Shown: positions 15,600 to 16,063 of the stretch, piece after piece | How positions within the stretch are numbered: position 1 is the stretch's first letter | Layout of the letters: each line of letters starts with the position of its first letter | NCBI GenBank assembly: GCA_045648205.1 | Contig: JAZRNM010000020.1 | Span: forward strand, 1-16,063 | Reading direction: 5' to 3' | Origin: SIG440 sp045648205 | GTDB lineage: Bacteria > Bacillota > Clostridia > Monoglobales > Monoglobaceae | Length of the DNA stretch: 16,063 nt | Notes under the pieces: generated by a model | The model's input: only the letters and a program-made list of their open reading frames with translations | Database searches by the model: none | Told to the model about the DNA's origin: nothing | Made by a program: the position numbers and the translations under genes

Positions 15600-16063
15600 C
15601 AGGCTGTAACCACCCCTGCAGCCTTTTGAAGTCCAAGCTTTGCAACTGCATCCTCTCTCATTTTGTACTTAAGAATTTTTCCTGCTGCATTCATTGGGAA
15701 TTCCTTGACAAAATCAATATATCTCGGCACCTTGTGTCTTGCCATATGTGCCATAATATACTCTTTCATTTCCTGTTCGGTCATTTCCTCGCCCTCTTTG
15801 AGTATGATGCATGCCATAATCTCTTCGCCATACTGTTCATCAGGAACTCCGATAACCTGAACATCACTGACCTTTGGATTGGTGTAGATAAATTCCTCGA
15901 TTTCCTTGGGGTAAATATTTTCACCGCCACGGATAATCATATCCTTAAGTCTTCCCGTTATTTTGTAGTTTCCTTCCTTTGTGCGGCAAGCCAAATCACC
16001 TGTATGAAGCCAACCATCCTTGTCGATGGCAGCAGCAGTTGCCTTGGGCATTTTGTAATAACC
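15599..16063 (-). CDS. AMP-dependent acyl-CoA synthetase, C-terminal part only
   Basis: Class I adenylate-forming enzyme that activates a carboxylic acid with ATP and transfers it to CoA. Only the last 154 residues are inside the window; the frame runs open to the edge (GYYKMPKATAAAIDKDGWLHTGDLA), so the gene starts outside. Visible motifs are GWLHTGDL, the hinge-lysine region GRLKDMIIRGGENIYPKEIEEFI, and the catalytic lysine in NAAGKILKYKMRE (about 25 residues before the end). This is the fatty/aryl-acid CoA ligase type (medium-chain or benzoate-like) rather than acetyl-CoA synthetase. An in-frame Met at 16049-16051 is internal to the conserved KMP segment and is not the start. Overlap with the amidohydrolase gene implies one operon. 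Confidence 0.93.
   Translation of the reverse strand, partial: GYYKMPKATAAAIDKDGWLHTGDLACRTKEGNYKITGRLKDMIIRGGENIYPKEIEEFIYTNPKVSDVQVIGVPDEQYGEEIMACIILKEGEEMTEQEMKEYIMAHMARHKVPRYIDFVKEFPMNAAGKILKYKMREDAVAKLGLQKAAGVVTA

Overview
The window is a compact stretch of a low-GC, endospore-forming Firmicute chromosome, most likely Clostridia. This rests on an AT-rich sequence with strong AGGAGG-type ribosome binding sites, consensus sigma-A promoters, a zapA / U32-peptidase / NusG-II / Gx-transporter / maf / mreB gene train, a YlmC/YmxH sporulation gene and sigG. Nothing in the window fixes the genus. Almost everything is on the minus strand; the only convincing plus-strand gene is the start of sigG.

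Layout, in minus-strand order of transcription for positions 6859 to 1: an RluB-type pseudouridine synthase, a BaiN/HI0933-type flavoprotein, ZapA, a long U32 peptidase-family protein, a membrane-anchored NusG-domain-II protein, a Gx/HepT-like membrane protein, Maf and MreB (cut by the window edge). Genes are separated by 0 to about 40 bases or overlap, so this looks like one long operon for RNA modification, division and cell shape. Upstream of it (6945-9595) are an atypical PRPP synthetase and a nicotinate phosphoribosyltransferase, each with its own promoter: PRPP supply next to a PRPP-consuming NAD salvage step.

The striking part is 9725-11907. A YlmC/YmxH gene is divergent from the 5' part of sigG, the late forespore sigma factor. 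The sigG reading frame follows SigG closely through the KFSTYAVPM motif, then changes abruptly and stops after four foreign codons. Two bases beyond that stop lies the end of a convergent 455-aa large serine recombinase, whose start overlaps a 51-aa ORF. This has the geometry of the skin element that interrupts sigK in Bacillus and Clostridioides, but here in sigG. A well-matched sigma-F-type promoter still stands in front of the sigG fragment. The 3' half of sigG is not in the window, so the right end of the element is not seen and the gene could instead simply be broken. Because sigma-G works in the forespore, which is the germ line, excision here would have different consequences from sigK excision in the mother cell.

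To the right (11989-16063) are a calcium/manganese-type P-type ATPase behind a yybP-ykoY manganese riboswitch with a clear terminator platform, an amidohydrolase-2 family enzyme, and the C-terminal end of an acyl-CoA synthetase whose stop codon overlaps the amidohydrolase start. Whether these are cargo of the sigG element or flanking chromosome cannot be decided from the window.
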